From Burkholderiaceae bacterium (GTDB taxonomy: Bacteria > Pseudomonadota > Gammaproteobacteria > Burkholderiales > Burkholderiaceae_D), in the NCBI GenBank assembly GCA_019751755.1, contig JAIENA010000296.1, positions 52,856-116,855 of the forward strand: a stretch of 64,000 nucleotides of DNA. The letters run 5' to 3'. A program made the translations under genes and the position numbers. The stretch's first letter is position 1. Each line of letters opens with the position of its first letter. Below the pieces are notes generated by a model that worked only from the letters and a program-made list of their open reading frames with translations, was not told the origin of the DNA and made no database searches. Shown here in pieces: positions 1 to 11,400 of the stretch.

Positions 1-1394
1 ATGCGGCAGGCCTTGTCCAGGTTGTCCTTGCCCACCACCTGGTCGTACAGCGATTCGCCCATGCCGTGCAGGCACTGGAATTCATAGTTGGCCACCTTGT
101 CGCGCTTGGCCCAGGTGTAAATCGTCGCCAGGGTTTGCGCATTGTGGGTGGCGAACTGCGCGTAAATCACATCGGTGTTGGCCAGCAGCTTTTGCGCGCA
201 TACCAGGTACGACACGTCGGTGTAGACCTTGCGCGTATAGACCGGGTAGCCGGCCATGCCGTCCACCTGCGCGCGCTTGACTTCGGCATCCCAGTAGGCG
301 CCCTTGACCAGGCGCACCATGAACTTGCGGCCGCTGCGGCGTGCCAGGTCGATCAGGTAGTCGAGCACGTACGGGCAGCGCTTCTGGTAGGCCTGCACCA
401 CGAAGCCGATGCCTTCAAAGCCTTCCAGCGCCGGATCGAAGGCCATCGCTTCCATCAGGTCCAGCGACAGTTCCAGGCGGTCCGCTTCTTCCGCATCGAT
501 ATTGAGGCCGATGTTGTATTGCTTGGCCAGTTTCACCAGCGCGGTCAGGCGCGGCAGCAGCTCGCTCATGACGCGGGCGCGCTGGGCGCGGCTGTAGCGC
601 GGGTGCAGCGCCGACAGTTTCACGGAAATGCCGGGACCGTCCTTGATGCCGCGGCCATTCGAGGCGCGGCCGATGGCGTGGATCGCGGTTTCGTAGGCGG
701 CGTAGTAGTAGTCGGCGTCGTTGGATGTCAGCGCCGCTTCGCCCAGCATGTCATACGAATAACGGTAGCCGCGCGCTTCATTCGGTTTGCCGTTTTTGAT
801 GGCTTCATCGATGGTCTGGCCGGTCACGAACTGGTTGCCCAGCATGCGCATGGCCAAATCCACGCCCTTGCGGATCAGCGGTTCGCCGCCCTTGGCGATC
901 AGCCGCGTGATGGCCGAACCCAGGCCGTCTTCGCTGGACGACGACACCAGCTTGCCGGTCACCAGCAAGCCCCAGGTGGCGGCATTGACAAACATCGACG
1001 GCGATTCGCCCAGGTGTTTGCGCCAGTCGCCCTTGCTGATCTTGTCCGCGATCAGGCGGTCGGCGGTGGCGGCGTCGGGAATACGCAACAGTGCCTCGGC
1101 CAGGCACATCAGCGCCACACCCTCTTCCGACGACAACGAGAACTCATGCATCAGCGCATCCACGCCGGACGCGCGGGTGCGCTCCTTGCGCACCGACGAC
1201 ACCAGTGTATGGGCCAGCGCCTGGGCTTCCATGGTACTGCCGTCGTCGCGTACCTGGCTCAACAACCATTGCACGGCGTCAGTCTCGTCGCGGCGGTAAG
1301 CCGCGGTGATAGCTGCGCGCAACGGGGTCGGTTGGCGCAGGATTTCCGCCGACAGCGCGGAAAACGGAAGGGGGGTGCTTGCAGCTGCTTGCAT
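1..1394 (-). CDS. putA: Proline dehydrogenase / bifunctional PutA, N-terminal part (runs off the window start)
   Basis: Minus-strand translation reads MQAAASTPLPFSALSAEILRQ...GPGISVKLSALHPRYSRAQ...VRLVKGAYWDAEVKRAQ, typical of the PutA proline dehydrogenase domain; divergent from an Lrp-family gene. Confidence 0.93.
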   Translation of the reverse strand, partial: MQAAASTPLPFSALSAEILRQPTPLRAAITAAYRRDETDAVQWLLSQVRDDGSTMEAQALAHTLVSSVRKERTRASGVDALMHEFSLSSEEGVALMCLAEALLRIPDAATADRLIADKISKGDWRKHLGESPSMFVNAATWGLLVTGKLVSSSSEDGLGSAITRLIAKGGEPLIRKGVDLAMRMLGNQFVTGQTIDEAIKNGKPNEARGYRYSYDMLGEAALTSNDADYYYAAYETAIHAIGRASNGRGIKDGPGISVKLSALHPRYSRAQRARVMSELLPRLTALVKLAKQYNIGLNIDAEEADRLELSLDLMEAMAFDPALEGFEGIGFVVQAYQKRCPYVLDYLIDLARRSGRKFMVRLVKGAYWDAEVKRAQVDGMAGYPVYTRKVYTDVSYLVCAQKLLANTDVIYAQFATHNAQTLATIYTWAKRDKVANYEFQCLHGMGESLYDQVVGKDNLDKACR

Positions 1395-1446
1395 GTGGAC
1401 TCTCTACAAAGATGGTGATTGTTAGAAGCGCGCCGCACGGAATGTG

Positions 1447-1482
1447 AAAAAAACGCCCGCCCGACTTGTGGCTGGGCGAGCG
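1447..1482 (-). terminator. Intrinsic-terminator-like hairpin in the putA 5' leader
   Basis: Minus strand CGCTCGCCC-(11 nt)-GGGCGGGCG followed by TTTTTTT, ending 53 nt before the putA ATG. Confidence 0.6.
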
Positions 1483-1618
1483 TATTTCCGTGTGCTGCTG
1501 ATGATTCGATTGTAGAGGGAATTCTTCTGGATTAATTCTGGTATTACTTAGTACTAGCCATACATTGTTTTTGGTGAGAGAATTTGACCAAATAAAATTA
1601 GAAAAGGAAATTATCCAT

Positions 1619-2072
1619 GCTGGACAAGATTAGCAAGAAGATCCTGATGGAACTGCAGAGCGACGGGCGCATCAGCAATGTGGAATTGGCTGCGCGCGTG
1701 AACCTGTCGCCGGCTGCTTGCCTGGAGCGCGTGCGCAAGTTGCACGAGTCCGGTTACATCATGGGCTACACCGCCCAACTCAATCCGCAATTGCTGGATG
1801 TTTCGTTGCTGGTGTTTATTGAGGTTGTGCTAGATCGTACCACGCCGGAAGTCTTTGATGCATTTAAACAAAGCGTGCAATTGATCCCCGAAGTGCTGGA
1901 GTGCCACATGGTGGCGGGCGGCTTCGATTACCTGGTCAAGGCGCGCGTCAAGGATATGGCGGCTTACCGCGAATTCCTGGGCAAGACGCTGTTACAGAAG
2001 GGGGTGCGGGAAACCCACACCTATGCGGTAATGGAAGAAGTCAAAAATACCAGCAAGCTGCCGATCAAGTAA
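1619..2072 (+). CDS. Lrp/AsnC family regulator (probable putA regulator)
   Basis: ORF MLDKISKKILMELQSDGRISNVELAARVNLSPAACLERVRKL (AsnC HTH plus RAM domain), divergent from putA. Confidence 0.88.
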
Positions 2073-2092
2073 TGTCCGGCAGGGCTTGCCGA

Positions 2093-2122
2093 TAAAAAAA
2101 ACGCGCCGTGGCGCGTTTTTTG
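2093..2122. terminator. Bidirectional intrinsic terminator between convergent genes
   Basis: AAAAAAACGCGCC-GTG-GCGCGTTTTTT. Confidence 0.8.
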
Positions 2123-2145
2123 GTGGCTTGGGTGGCTTGCGCGGC

Positions 2146-3114
2146 TTAATCGAGGTCGCTGCGCGGGTACGTGCCCGGCGCGGTCTTTTGCACCACGGTG
2201 TTCATCGCTTCGAGGTTGGCGCGCAGCCACTTGTGGGCCGGGCTGCGCGCGTCGCGCTCGTGCCACAGCATATCGAGGTGCACGGCCGGCAGCTGGAACG
2301 GCAATTCCTTGTGCACCAGCGCGTCGGTCATGCCGGTCGAGGCGATCAAATGCTTCGGCAGCACGGTAATCAAATCCGAGTTGGCCACCACCCGGCCGGC
2401 CGTGAAGAACTGGTTGACGGTCAGCAGGATGCGGCGTTCGCGCTGGATTTGCGCCAGCGCCTCATCGACCAGGCCGTGCGCGCGACCGGAGAAGCTGACC
2501 AATAAATGGTTGGCGGCGCAATAGTTGTCCAGCGTCAGTTCGACTTTCGCCAGCGGGTGGTCGCGCCGCATCACGCAGACATAGTGGCCTGAATACAGCC
2601 GCTCGTGGCGGATCGGGGAACTGGTGTCGGACGACAGCTGTGCCGCCACGCCGGGGAAGAAGCCCACCGCCAGATCAACATCGCCGCGCAGCAGCATCGG
2701 CCGCGGTTCGCGCGTGGTCAGCGGCACCATGCGCACATTGACGCCGGGCGCTTCGCGTTCGATCGAGCGCATCAGCGATGGCAGCCAGAAGGCGGCGGTG
2801 GCGTCGGCCATCGCCAGGCGGAAGGTGGCGTGCGCTTTGGAGACATCGAAGGTTTCCGGCGTGACCGCCGCTTCCAGGCTGGCCAGTGCGCTGCGCACCG
2901 ACGGCCATAACGCTTCGGCGCGCGGGGTCGGCTTGACGCCATAGGCGGTGCGGATCAGCAGCTCGTCGCCCAGGCTTTCGCGCAGGCGCTTGATGGCGTT
3001 CGACACGGCGGGCTGGGTCATGGCCAGGTGGCCGGCGGCGCGCGTCAGGTTTTGTTCAGTCATGACTGCGTCAAAGACACGCAGCAGGTTCAAGTCCAGC
3101 GTCAGAAAGCTCAT
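2146..3114 (-). CDS. LysR family transcriptional regulator
   Basis: MSFLTLDLNLLRVFDAVMTEQNLTRAAGHLAMTQPAVSNAIKRLRESLGDELLIRTAYG, LysR HTH. Confidence 0.9.
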   Translation of the reverse strand: MSFLTLDLNLLRVFDAVMTEQNLTRAAGHLAMTQPAVSNAIKRLRESLGDELLIRTAYGVKPTPRAEALWPSVRSALASLEAAVTPETFDVSKAHATFRLAMADATAAFWLPSLMRSIEREAPGVNVRMVPLTTREPRPMLLRGDVDLAVGFFPGVAAQLSSDTSSPIRHERLYSGHYVCVMRRDHPLAKVELTLDNYCAANHLLVSFSGRAHGLVDEALAQIQRERRILLTVNQFFTAGRVVANSDLITVLPKHLIASTGMTDALVHKELPFQLPAVHLDMLWHERDARSPAHKWLRANLEAMNTVVQKTAPGTYPRSDLD

Positions 3115-3230
3115 GGTATTTTTGGGTGGACTTATTCGTTTTCCGAATGATTGGTATCGAGAAACGAAATTGGATTTATATGTTGCAGCGCACTATAGTT
3201 ACGCTTGATTGTAATGTTTCCTGAACTTCG

Positions 3231-3524
3231 ATGTCTACCTTCATTTCTGCCGTACAAGCGTTACTTTTGCAAGTCTCGCTGATGACCGCGCTGCAAGCGG
3301 TTTTGGGCGCCCTGCTGGCGTTGTCCCTGGTCTTGTTGTTCAAACCGCTGTTGCTGGGCCTGGTGCGTGCGCTGGCGCTGGTCATCCGTCCTAAACACAG
3401 CCGTGAAGAACGCGCCCAGCGCCGCAAGATGCGCGACGCGCTGGTGCTCAACCGCATGTTGAACTCGATGGACGTCGCCCCCAGCCACGCCGCCGAACTG
3501 CGCGCCCTGGCCGCCCGCGCCTGA
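3231..3524 (+). CDS. Small hypothetical protein with hydrophobic N-terminal region
   Basis: 97-aa ORF with good coding composition and a membrane-like segment. Confidence 0.5.
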   Translation: MSTFISAVQALLLQVSLMTALQAVLGALLALSLVLLFKPLLLGLVRALALVIRPKHSREERAQRRKMRDALVLNRMLNSMDVAPSHAAELRALAARA

Positions 3525-3584
3525 CCACCGCTCCGCATCCAGCCAGTCAATCGGCGCCCGCTACCCAGCCGGCGCCGATTTTCT

Positions 3585-3653
3585 TTGGGGCCTGGCCCCT
3601 TTTCTACTATCAGCACTGCGGCGAACGATAGTGCTAAAGGGGCCAGGCCCCAA
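3585..3653. repeat. REP-like inverted repeat element
   Basis: TTGGGGCCTGGCCCCTTT (3585-3602) and its perfect reverse complement AAAGGGGCCAGGCCCCAA (3636-3653), with ACTATC/GATAGT nested inside. Confidence 0.75.
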
Positions 3654-3686
3654 GCGGATACCAAGCAGATACCAAGCGGACGGGGC

Positions 3687-4283
3687 TTATTTTTCGCCCA
3701 GCAGTTGCGGCTTCAGTGAACTGTCCACCGGCTTGTCGCCGATCCAGATGCGCAGGATGGCGTTATAGAACGCCTGGTCCGGCAACACCGCGCCGACCGG
3801 TTTGCCGTTCAGGGAACATTGCGTGCCGCTGTTCGGGAGCCAGTCCACCGTCAGCACGTCACCCTTCTTGAGGCCCGGGAAGGACGCGAACATTTCACCG
3901 AATTGCTTGGTTTGCGGCACGATCTTGCCGCGCTCGGCCGCGTCGGTGTTGTCGTTCAAGCCCGCCATGAAGGCTTTGCCGAATTCTTCCGAGGTCAGTT
4001 CGCGCAGCACGTGGATGTGCACGCGGCGTGCGCCCGGTGCGGCCAGCACCTCGGCCACACTGGTTTTCTTGTCCTGCAGGTACAGGCCCAGTGCATACAC
4101 TTTGAAAATGACTTTGGTGCGCACGCCGGCGCCATTGAGCTTGAGGGCCTGGCCGGCCACGGTCACGGTGTCGTCGAATTTCACGCCGGCGACGTCCACC
4201 GCTGCGAACGAAGGGAACGAGACGGCTGCCAGCATTGCGGCCGTCATGGCGGATTTCAGGATAGTCCTGCGGAAAGATTGCAT
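3687..4283 (-). CDS. Chalcone isomerase-like exported protein
   Basis: MQSFRRTILKSAMTAAMLAAVSFPSFAAVDVAGVKFDDTVTVAGQALKLNGAGVRTKVIFKVYALGLYLQDKKTS, signal peptide plus chalcone-isomerase-like fold signature. Confidence 0.8.
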   Translation of the reverse strand: MQSFRRTILKSAMTAAMLAAVSFPSFAAVDVAGVKFDDTVTVAGQALKLNGAGVRTKVIFKVYALGLYLQDKKTSVAEVLAAPGARRVHIHVLRELTSEEFGKAFMAGLNDNTDAAERGKIVPQTKQFGEMFASFPGLKKGDVLTVDWLPNSGTQCSLNGKPVGAVLPDQAFYNAILRIWIGDKPVDSSLKPQLLGEK

Positions 4284-4390
4284 GCTGTCTCCATGGTCAA
4301 TTAAGTGGCGCCTGACACCGGCGGTGTCAGGGACCACTGATATAGGTGCTGCCGACTATAACACCGGCGCACCGCCATGGATTCGAGCGC

Positions 4391-5185
<795 letters not shown>

Positions 5186-5265
5186 CTACAGTTACTCCAA
5201 ACAATCGAACGCGCATTATGCCTGAAAATCAGGCGTTGCCGCAGTGCAGCAGATGGCGATGGCCG

Positions 5266-5907
5266 TCAGCCGCAGTACTGAAGTAAATGGTAGTACACCA
5301 TCCCCGCCTTGTCAGCGCGCACCACTTCCCAGCCTGCCATCCAGTCTGGCGCGTCGCCGTCGCCGTCGTCAAACGTCAGCGGCAAACCGGATTCCGCATA
5401 CACCAGCGCGCCGGGCGCCAGCAGCTTGACGCACAGCGGCAGTGTGCGGGCCAGGAAATCCTGCTGGTAGGGCGGATCGAGGAAGATCAGGTCGAATTGC
5501 TGGCCGCGTGACGCCAGCGATTGCGCCAGCAACAGCGCATCGGCGCGCTGCAAGGTCACATTGGTGGCATTCAACTTGGTTTTGATGGTGTCGAGCTGGC
5601 GGATCACGGCGGTATTGCTGTCGGCCATCAAGACATGGGCGGCGCCACGGCTGGCCGCTTCCAGGCCCAGCGCGCCGCTGCCGGCAAACAAGTCCAGGAC
5701 CTTCACGGGCGACCAGTTGGCGTCGCGCAAGTGGGTAATCCAGTTGAACACGGTTTCGCGCACGCGGTCCGGCGTCGGCCGCAAGCCCAGCGCTTCCAGC
5801 ACCGGCAACGGCGTGCGTTTCCACGCGCCGCCGATAATGCGCACCTGGTTGCTTTGTTTCGGGCCGTGGACCGGGACTTTAGGAGATTTAAGTGACTTCT
5901 TTTGCAT
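5266..5907 (-). CDS. rsmD: 16S rRNA (guanine966-N2)-methyltransferase
   Basis: VRIIGGAWKRTPLPVLEALGLRPTPDRVRETVFNWI...VLDLFAGSGALGLEAASRGA...IFLDPPY; adjacent to coaD. Confidence 0.95.
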   Translation of the reverse strand: MQKKSLKSPKVPVHGPKQSNQVRIIGGAWKRTPLPVLEALGLRPTPDRVRETVFNWITHLRDANWSPVKVLDLFAGSGALGLEAASRGAAHVLMADSNTAVIRQLDTIKTKLNATNVTLQRADALLLAQSLASRGQQFDLIFLDPPYQQDFLARTLPLCVKLLAPGALVYAESGLPLTFDDGDGDAPDWMAGWEVVRADKAGMVYYHLLQYCG

Positions 5908-5950
5908 GGGTGGAACTATACCATGCCGGATTTGCGCTTTAATTTGCCCC

Positions 5951-6844
5951 TTATTTTGCCGCCAGCGCGTTCAAATCGTCGATCCAGCCCTGGAGACGCT
6001 TATGCGCATGTTCTTTCTGTTGCGGCGTCGTCAGAGCGACCACCGTGTGCACGAATTCCACGTTGCTGGCCAGGTAGGCGTCAAAGAAGCCCTTGCGCTC
6101 GGACGGCTTTTCCATCCGGTCGAACAGGTCCTTCACCAGCTCCCGGATCCACCCCTCCGCCACGGCCAGGGGCGGCCGTTCCTGCTGGATCTTCCTGGCC
6201 AGCTCGACGATGCGCTGCTGGCGCCGCATGCGTTCATCGAGCCACAATTCGTTATCGAGCGGACGGGCGTCGGAGGCCTTGCGGATCATGCTTTCCTGAT
6301 CCCGGCTGAAGTTGCCAAACCACAGCTCAAACTGTTCCATCGATTTCTTGTAGCGGAACTTCATTTGCTCGGTGCGGTCGCCCTTCATGTTTTTCTTGCG
6401 GAAGTCGCGGTTGTTCTTGTCGAACTTGGTTTCCATGGCGGTAATTTGCGCCGGCGTCAGTTTCAGCGCCAGTTCCGCCATGTCCGGCACGGCTTTCATC
6501 AGCACGGTCTCGGCGCGGCTGCGCGCTTCCCGGTAATCGGCCTGCAGTTCCGCCACCGACGGCGTGCCCTGCAGCTGGCGCTGGCCGGTGCGCAGCATGT
6601 GCACATAGTCCTGCAACTGGGTTTTGCGGTGCCAGTGCAACAGGTCGCCGATATCGGATTTGACGCCGGGTTTCTGGTCGGACGTCAGATCGATATAGGC
6701 GTCGAGCCACCAGAACAGCAGGGTGTCGCCATTGTTATAAGCGAGTTTCAGCGAACTGCACGCGCTTAGCAGCGCCAGCAGCAGGATGACGAAAATATAG
6801 CGTGCCCCCCTGTGCGGCAGGGCCTGCGTGTTAAACTTTTCCAT
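5951..6844 (-). CDS. DUF6279-type lipoprotein
   Basis: Lipobox [37 protein letters not shown]; family name from memory. Confidence 0.75.
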   Translation of the reverse strand: MEKFNTQALPHRGARYIFVILLLALLSACSSLKLAYNNGDTLLFWWLDAYIDLTSDQKPGVKSDIGDLLHWHRKTQLQDYVHMLRTGQRQLQGTPSVAELQADYREARSRAETVLMKAVPDMAELALKLTPAQITAMETKFDKNNRDFRKKNMKGDRTEQMKFRYKKSMEQFELWFGNFSRDQESMIRKASDARPLDNELWLDERMRRQQRIVELARKIQQERPPLAVAEGWIRELVKDLFDRMEKPSERKGFFDAYLASNVEFVHTVVALTTPQQKEHAHKRLQGWIDDLNALAAK

Positions 6845-6870
6845 ATTTTCAACTCTCATTTCTCTGGCCT

Positions 6871-8250
6871 ATGAACGTTGTCATCCTCGCCGCCGGCATG
6901 GGCAAACGCATGCAATCGGCTTTGCCTAAAGTATTGCATCCAATTGCCGGTAAACCACTGTTGTCTCATGTTATCCATACCGCGCGTGGCTTGTCCCCAT
7001 CCAAATTATGCGTGATTTATGGCCACGGAGGCGCAGCCGTGCTGTCTCATCTGGAAAAGGAAAAGCAGATCCCCGGTACCGACCTGTCCGCCGCGCTGCA
7101 AGAACCGCAACTGGGCACCGGCCACGCCGTCATGCAGGCGCTGCCGGTGCTCGATGAAGCCCATCCCACGTTGATCCTGTACGGCGACGTGCCGCTGACC
7201 ACGGCGGCGTCGCTGCAACGCCTGGTGGCAGCGGCCGGGACCGACAAGCTCGGGATTCTCACCGTGGAACAGGATGATCCGTTCGGCCTGGGCCGCATCA
7301 TTCGCAACGCCGATGGCGCCATCGAACGCATCGTCGAAGAAAAAGACGCCACGCCGGAACAGCGCGCCATCAAGGAAATCAACAGCGGCATCATCGTGGC
7401 GCCGACCCGCCACCTGAAAAAATGGCTGTCCGCGCTGCAAAACAATAACGCGCAAGGCGAGTATTACCTGACCGACATCGTGGCCCAGGCCGTCGCCGAC
7501 GGCGTGCCGGTGGTATCGGCGCAGCCATCGGCCCAGTGGGAAGTGGCCGGCGTGAACAGCAAAGTGCAACTGGCCCAACTCGAACGCATCCACCAGTTGA
7601 ACATTGCCCAGGCCCTGCTGGAGCGCGGTGTCACGCTGATGGACCCGGCGCGGATCGATGTCCGTGGCGAGTTGATTTGCGGGCGCGATGTGACGATCGA
7701 TGTCGGCTGCGTGTTCGAAGGGACCGTTGAACTGGCGGACGGCGTCACGGTTGGTGCGCACAGCGTGCTGGTCAACACCAAGGTCGGCGCCGGCGCCAAC
7801 ATCAAGCCGTTCTGCCATTTCGAAGCAGCCATCGTTGGCGCGGCGTCGCAAGTGGGGCCGTATGCGCGCCTGCGTCCCGGCACGGAACTCGGTGAAGATG
7901 TCCACATCGGCAACTTCGTGGAAGTCAAGAACAGCCAGATCGCGGCGCACAGCAAGGCCAATCACCTGGCTTACGTGGGCGACGCCACCATTGGCTCCAA
8001 GGTCAACGTGGGCGCCGGTGTCATCACCTGCAACTATGACGGCGCCAACAAGTTCCGCACCGTGATCGAAGACGACGCGTTCATCGGCAGCGATTGCCAG
8101 CTGGTGGCGCCTGTCACCGTGGGCCGTGGCGCCACCATCGGCGCCGGCACCACCTTGACCAAGGATGCGCCGGCCGGACAACTGACCTTGTCGCGCACCA
8201 AGCAACTGTCACTCGATGGCTGGAAGCGGCCGGTAAAAATCAAGAAGTAA
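6871..8250 (+). CDS. glmU: Bifunctional N-acetylglucosamine-1-P uridyltransferase / glucosamine-1-P acetyltransferase
   Basis: [31 protein letters not shown]...left-handed beta-helix C-terminus. Confidence 0.98.
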   Translation: MNVVILAAGMGKRMQSALPKVLHPIAGKPLLSHVIHTARGLSPSKLCVIYGHGGAAVLSHLEKEKQIPGTDLSAALQEPQLGTGHAVMQALPVLDEAHPTLILYGDVPLTTAASLQRLVAAAGTDKLGILTVEQDDPFGLGRIIRNADGAIERIVEEKDATPEQRAIKEINSGIIVAPTRHLKKWLSALQNNNAQGEYYLTDIVAQAVADGVPVVSAQPSAQWEVAGVNSKVQLAQLERIHQLNIAQALLERGVTLMDPARIDVRGELICGRDVTIDVGCVFEGTVELADGVTVGAHSVLVNTKVGAGANIKPFCHFEAAIVGAASQVGPYARLRPGTELGEDVHIGNFVEVKNSQIAAHSKANHLAYVGDATIGSKVNVGAGVITCNYDGANKFRTVIEDDAFIGSDCQLVAPVTVGRGATIGAGTTLTKDAPAGQLTLSRTKQLSLDGWKRPVKIKK

Positions 8251-8270
8251 TTGCCCACTGCGGTCATGCG

Positions 8271-8297
8271 ATGGCGCCCTGGTGGCGCCATTTTTTA
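8271..8297 (+). terminator. Intrinsic terminator after glmU
   Basis: ATGGCGCC-CTGGT-GGCGCCATTTTTTA. Confidence 0.8.
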
Positions 8298-8308
8298 TGC
8301 GCTTGCGT

Positions 8309-8395
8309 TGTGGATAACGATGTTGAAAACCCTGCGCACAAGCTGGGATTAAGTAGGGGGTAGGCTGTGGGTAGCTGCCCTGTGGCAGTGGATAA
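8309..8395 (+). promoter_or_regulatory. DnaA-box-like sequences downstream of glmU
   Basis: TGTGGATAA (8309-8317), the reverse complement of the consensus TTATCCACA, and AGTGGATAA (8387-8395). Confidence 0.5.
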
Positions 8396-8473
8396 GTTCG
8401 TAAGTAGTTGTAAGAAACGCCATACATAAAAACAGCCGGGTTAGTATCATTTTTTTAACTTCCGGGTTTGATC

Positions 8474-11400
8474 ATGGCCAATACCGCCCCTGTTATCCGC
8501 ACCGGCATGCCCCATGTGTACCGCGCCGCGTCCAGCGACATGGCGCAGGCCATCACCGGCACGGCGCCGCTGCCCGATGGCGGCTTTCTGGCCACCACCA
8601 TGACGGGTTTCGAGCGCCACCGCGCCGACGGGACGCTCGATAGCGCATTTGGCAACCAGGGCAAAGTGGCACTGTTTCGCGACTATAACGATGGCGCCAT
8701 CACCGCCATGGCCGTCACCGCGGAGGGCCAATACCTGGTGGCCGGGCATGACGGCGGCGCCGCCAGCAACGATCCGTATGTGTCGATCGGCGACCAGGTC
8801 GACAGCCGCATCGTGGTGCGCCGCTACCTGGCCGATGGCAGCCTCGACACTGGCTTTGGCGATGGCGGCAAACTTTCCGCCGATATCGGAGGCATGGACT
8901 CGATCCAAACCTTGCGGGTGCAGGCCGATGGCGCCATCGTGCTGACCGGCACCACCATCGGCCTGACGCCGGATGGTCGCGATGTCACCGATGCGCGGCA
9001 GGTGGTGCTGGCGCGCTACCGCGCCGATGGCACGCCGGATACCGGCTTTGGCAAGGACGGGGTGGTGCTCACGCACGGTCCGGCCATGGTGGCCAGCGAC
9101 ATGCAGGTGCTGCCCGATGGTGCGATCGTGCTGGCGGCGCGTGGCTGGGACAGTGCCGCCCACGCGCTGAAAGGCACGGCGCTGTTGCGCTTTCATGCCG
9201 ATGGCACGCCGGACCTGGCGTTTGGCGAGCAGGGCAAGCTGGCCGTGCGCCTGCCGGGCCAGGGCGCGGCGACACCGGGTTTAAGCGCCGCTGCACAGGG
9301 TACGGGGGCTGTGCTGCAAGGTACCGATGCCGCTGCGCAAGGCAGCGGCGCGGCGTCGCTGGTGCTGCAGGCCGATGGCCGCTACCTGCTGGCGCTGGGC
9401 GGATCGGATGCGGATGGCGCCTTTGATGGCCGCCTGGCCGTGGCGCGCTACCACCAGGATGGCACGCTCGATACCAGCTTTGGCGGCGACGGCTGGGCCA
9501 TGCCGCGATTGGCGATGCCGGACCGGGCCGAGCGCCACATCGATACCCCGGTCTTGAGCGGCATCGATGCGGCCGGCCGCATCGTGCTGGGCACCACGGT
9601 CAGTTACCGCGACACGCTGCTGACGTCGCAGCAGCAGGTGCTGCGGCTGCTGCCCGATGGCGGCATCGATACCGCCTTTGGTAGTGCTGGCCAGATCAGC
9701 CTGACTAGTCCGCACGGCAACCACCTGTTCACCATGGCGGTCGGCAAGGACGGTGGCGTGATGTTGGATGGCATCGTGTTTGAGATGCCGATCGGTCCCG
9801 ATGGCATGCCCAGGTTGCCGATCACCTTTGTGTCGCAAGTGACGCGCTTTGACGCGGATGGCCAGCCGGAACTGGGCTGGCTGCCGGACACCGGCCCCAG
9901 CCACATCAGCTATCAGCAAGGCCGCCCGGATGCGCTGATCAACAGCGCCATCGCCGTGTATGACCGCGAAATGGCGCGGGCGCCAAGCCAGGGCCAGGGG
10001 GATTACGCGGGCGCCGCGCTGCTGTTGCAGCGCGAAGGTGGCGCCAACCCGGACGACGTGTTTCTCGCCAGCGGCGCCTTGTACTTCGACCATGGCCGCG
10101 TCCGGATCGAAGGGGTCGATATCGGCGCCGTGTGGCAGGCCGGCGGCGCGCTGCGCATCGAGTTTGGCGCGGGCGCCAGCGGCCAGCTGGTCAATGCCGC
10201 ATTGGCGGCGATTGCCTATGAAAACCTGGCGGCCCGCAGCGCCACCGAGGTGGCGCTGCAATGGCAATTCAGCGATGGCGAGCACACCGCCAGCACCGTC
10301 AGCAAGGTGGCGCTGCAGCCCAATCCCCTGCCCTACTGGATCGATACCTTGCTGCATACCGGCGGCGTCGGCGGCGCGCTGGCCGCGCAATGGAACCGCG
10401 GCTTCCTGGGACCGGGCCAGACCATCCAGTACGCCTTTGACGACGCCCCGCGTGGCGCTTATACGGCCGCTGAACGCAGCTTGATCGAACAGCAGTTGCA
10501 AACGCTGTCGTCGGTGATCGATGTGCGGTTTGTGCCGGGCGTATCGCAGGGCAGCGATGGCATGGTGTTCCATGATTTTCTGCCGGAGGGAGACACCAGC
10601 GTGGCGTCCGGCCTGGCGACCTATCCGAATGTCTTTGGGACCGATGTCTGGGTGCCGGTGGCCGATCCGACGGCGCCGTTTGCCCGCCACGTCCTGTTGC
10701 ACGAACTGGGCCATGCGCTGGGGCTCAAGCACCCGCACGACCAGGAAGATGGCGGCATGCTGCCGCTGGCGGAAGACCATAGCAACGCCACCATGATGTC
10801 GTACACCCGCCGCGACCATCTCGGGCTGGGACCGCTTGACCTCGCGGTGCTGCAATACATTTATGGCCCCAGCCGCCAGAGCCGCACCGGTGACGACACC
10901 TATGTGCTGACCAGCGCCGCCTTCGATGCGGCGCGTCCCGACCAGCACAATTTTATTTGGGATGGCCAGGGCAACGACACCATCAGCGGCGCCGCCCTGA
11001 CGGATAACCTGACGGTGTTCCTGGAGCCGGGCCGCTGGGGTTACATCGGCACGCGCGGGCACCTGATCACCGATGCGGGCCAGGTCACGGTGAATTTCGG
11101 CAGTGTGATCGAAAACGCGATCGGCGGCAGCGGCCATGACCACTTGACCGGCAATGCGGTGGATAACCTGCTGCAGGGCGGCGCCGGCAACGACACGCTG
11201 GCGGGACTGGGTGGCAACGACCGCCTCGACGGCGGCGCCGGGACCGATGCGGCGCTATATACCGGCGCGCGCGCCGCTTACCAGGTGTTGCGCCATGCCG
11301 ATGCCGAGGCATGGCAAGTCAACGGCGCCGAAGGCCGCGACACCTTGACCGGCATCGAGCGTCTGCTGTTTGCCGATGGCGCGCTGGCCTTCGATACGGC

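Noticed and set aside
9281-11143. Large antisense ORF (620 aa) opposite the M10/RTX gene, and similar long antisense ORFs at 35504-37123, 37577-39643, 7006-8205 and 25969-28260
   Set aside because: High-GC antisense frames of well-supported genes; translations are R/H/Q-rich without recognisable domains.
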